DNA of 64,000 bases from Lachnospiraceae bacterium YSB2008 (GTDB lineage: Bacteria; Bacillota; Clostridia; Lachnospirales; Lachnospiraceae), in contig JHWR01000007.1 in NCBI GenBank assembly GCA_000687655.1, forward strand, positions 62,001-126,000, written 5' to 3'. The first letter of the stretch is position 1. Every line of letters begins with the position of its first letter. Of this stretch, positions 62,344 through 64,000 are shown one piece after another. The notes under the pieces are model-generated. The model did no database searches. It saw only the letters and a program-made list of their open reading frames with translations, and had not been told where the DNA came from. The translations under genes and the position numbers were made by a program.

Positions 62344-63699
62344 ATGTGGACAAGAAAAGAATTAAAGGATAGAGCAAAGGTTGCTTTTAAAGCAAACTAC
62401 TGGAAGGCTTTACTGGTAGCCCTGGTGCTCGGAATAGTAGTTGGTTCATCAGGAGGATGCTCGGTTCCGGCAGCTCCGTCATTTAACATCAACACACCGG
62501 ATCTGAATTATTCACCTAAGGTTTATGATGATGACGATGACGACAAGTCAGGTAAGGGTAATGACTTTGTTGATGATGACGACGATGAAGAAGAAGATGA
62601 TGATGATGATGTGGATGATGCCACAGTAGCAGATGCAGATTTTGATAACGGAAACGTTTCAATTAATGCTGATGACGGAGACTTCAATCTCAACATCGAC
62701 GGCGGCGACGGATCATATGTCAGGATTCAGGCTGATGAAAATGGAAAGTTCAACATCGACATCAATGGCAATGACGGCGATACATTTAAGATGAACGGCG
62801 ATGGTGAGGACGGAAAAGTCATCATCAATGGTACTGAATACGATGCAGATGAGATGTCAGATATAGAGTTCAATCCTATAGCTGAGATGAAAGAAAAGGC
62901 TCAGGAGTACAGAGGACCGCTTATAGCGATGGGAGTTGCATTCCTGGTAGTTTTCCTCTTCGTTTTCCTCTTCATTATGGCATTCAGCATTGCATTTGAT
63001 ATATTCCTCCTCAATCCTATTGAGACAGGATGTTACAGATTCTTCGCAAAGAATACAAAAGAACCTGCTAAGCTTTCAAACGTAGTATTTGCATTCGATC
63101 ATAATTACATGAACGTAGTTAAGATCAGATTCTTCCAGGATCTCTACATATTCCTGTGGTCACTTCTCTTCGTAATACCTGGTATCATCAAGTCTTACGA
63201 ATACAGAATGGTTCCATATATAGTTGGTGAGAATCCGAAGATTTCTAAGGCAGAAGCATTCAGACTCAGTAAAGAGATGATGATGGGTAACAAGTGGAGA
63301 GCATTCGTACTTGACCTTTCGTTCATACCTTGGGATCTCCTCTCAATTCTTACCTGCGGAATACTTTCAATATTCTGGGTAGATCCATACAGACAGGCTA
63401 CATACGCAGAGCTTTACATGGTACTTAAGAATGGTTTCGATATCGGCGGCGATGATGAGGCAGTAGTTGTTCCACCAACAGCACCATCACCAGCACCGGC
63501 ATACAATGCAGCACCTGCAGCACCATATTCAGAACCTGTTGCAACATATGCTGCAGCACCTGCAGCACCTGCCACAGAAGTCCCTCCTGTAAATAACGAA
63601 GTGGCGAGCTCAGCAGAGGCAATATGGAATGAACAGCCGGAAGAGGCACCTGCAGAGGATACACCTGAAGCAGATGCGCCGAAAACGGACAATGAATAA
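62344..63699 (+). CDS. DUF975 family membrane protein with Asp-rich insert
   Basis: 451 residues. The DUF975 start (WTRKELKDRAKVAFKANYWKALLVALVLG) and the later membrane part (about 195-350; ETGCYRFFAKNT, VIPGIIKSYEYRMVPYI, SKEMMMGNKWRAF) are clear, but a highly acidic insert of about 140 residues (about 55-190) sits between helices 1 and 2. It has Asp runs and repeated NIDGGDG/NINGNDG-like units. An Ala/Pro/Glu tail follows (about 375-451). ATG 62344 is correctly spaced from AAAGGAG; the ATG at 62338 is too close. Function of the family is unknown. Confidence 0.82.
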   Translation: MWTRKELKDRAKVAFKANYWKALLVALVLGIVVGSSGGCSVPAAPSFNINTPDLNYSPKVYDDDDDDKSGKGNDFVDDDDDEEEDDDDDVDDATVADADFDNGNVSINADDGDFNLNIDGGDGSYVRIQADENGKFNIDINGNDGDTFKMNGDGEDGKVIINGTEYDADEMSDIEFNPIAEMKEKAQEYRGPLIAMGVAFLVVFLFVFLFIMAFSIAFDIFLLNPIETGCYRFFAKNTKEPAKLSNVVFAFDHNYMNVVKIRFFQDLYIFLWSLLFVIPGIIKSYEYRMVPYIVGENPKISKAEAFRLSKEMMMGNKWRAFVLDLSFIPWDLLSILTCGILSIFWVDPYRQATYAELYMVLKNGFDIGGDDEAVVVPPTAPSPAPAYNAAPAAPYSEPVATYAAAPAAPATEVPPVNNEVASSAEAIWNEQPEEAPAEDTPEADAPKTDNE

Positions 63700-63749
63700 A
63701 TGCTGAAAAGCATTTCATAGCTACACCAAGCAAATAGTTAGAACAAGAA

Positions 63750-63777
63750 GGTGCCGGTAGGTAAAACTATCGGCACC
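63750..63777 (+). terminator. hairpin between DUF975 and response regulator genes
   Basis: 11-bp stem (63750-63760 with 63767-63777, one G-U). No T-run follows, so it may only attenuate or stabilise RNA. Confidence 0.4.
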
Positions 63778-63803
63778 CGATGTTGTGATATGGGAGATGG
63801 GTT

Positions 63804-64000
63804 ATGGCATATAAAATACTTATAGCAGATGATGAAGCAGAAATAAGAGACCTGCTGAAGCTATATCTTGAAAATGAAGGTTATACAGTTATTGAGGCGG
63901 CAGACGGGGTAGAGGCTATCAATCTGGTCAATCAGCAAAGTCCTGATCTGTGTATACTTGATATCATGATGCCGAAAATGGACGGCTACAAGGTTCTCAG
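63804..64000 (+). CDS. response regulator, receiver domain (3' end outside window)
   Basis: The first 65 residues form a CheY-like receiver: acidic pair DDE (9-11), phospho-acceptor Asp in LCILDIMMPKMDGYKV. The wording is typical of OmpR/PhoB-family regulators (VanR type); the DNA-binding domain and the likely histidine kinase partner lie beyond the window. RBS GGGAGATGG. Confidence 0.88.
   Translation, partial: MAYKILIADDEAEIRDLLKLYLENEGYTVIEAADGVEAINLVNQQSPDLCILDIMMPKMDGYKVL

Overview
The window looks like a chromosomal segment of a low-to-mid GC Firmicute, most probably a Lachnospiraceae member (Butyrivibrio/Lachnospira/Roseburia type). This is inferred from gene families and gene order: a GdpP-rplI-dnaB run, msmX next to a CdaR-type regulator and ftsEX, DUF975 and DUF5684 membrane proteins, AGGAGG-type ribosome binding sites, TTG starts and Thr/Glu-rich linkers. 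No rRNA, tRNA or CRISPR array was recognised. Both edges cut genes: valS at the left, a response regulator at the right.

Layout. 1-5771: core operon valS (partial), gdpP-like c-di-AMP phosphodiesterase, rplI, dnaB. 5803-7867 (minus): a CARF-nuclease protein of the Card1/DUF1887 family behind an SDR reductase, with no CRISPR-Cas genes nearby. 7995-17048: LytR_C protein, msmX, CdaR-type regulator, ftsE-ftsX-PcsB/EnvC-like hydrolase-S41 protease (division and wall-hydrolase control), guaA. 17152-21875: AT-richer accessory patch with an XRE regulator divergent from an ORF6N/PLD-like protein, a GNAT enzyme, a shortened nucleoside phosphorylase and a membrane-anchored hydrolase whose ribosome binding site lies in a 22-bp hairpin. 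21934-26575: XRE membrane protein, then an ABC exporter/CPBP protease/YtrA-type GntR operon with a promoter-overlapping palindrome. 26649-32014: large glycine-rich protein paired with DUF4176 (a type VII secretion-associated family), a relic of a cobalamin methyltransferase gene, an AraC/GyrI-like regulator and a MutS-like ATPase. 32030-39084: membrane protein with a TTE linker, GGDEF-GGDEF-EAL protein, TatD, DUF5684, purC.

39232-49173 is the most striking unit: one seven-gene operon with a perfect sigma-A promoter (TTGACA-17-TATAAT) and a strong terminator. It encodes two tandem-duplicated transmembrane Ser/Thr kinases with propeller-like outer domains, a zinc-ribbon/FHA protein, two PP2C phosphatases, a secreted trypsin-like protease joined through a membrane helix to a cytoplasmic FHA domain, and a Thr-rich membrane protein ending in FHA. 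Writer, eraser and reader domains together suggest a self-contained phospho-threonine signalling device that links the cell exterior to the cytoplasm.

49391-64000: DUF4230 protein whose 3' end carries a perfect 32-bp tandem duplication, pncB, purE, an EEP phosphatase/nuclease, hisS, an ABC ATPase/FtsX-like permease/heptad-repeat lipoprotein operon behind a GAAC-N4-GTTC box, a YhaM-type exoribonuclease, a membrane lipase-like hydrolase, a DUF975 protein with a large Asp-rich insert, and the start of an OmpR-type response regulator.
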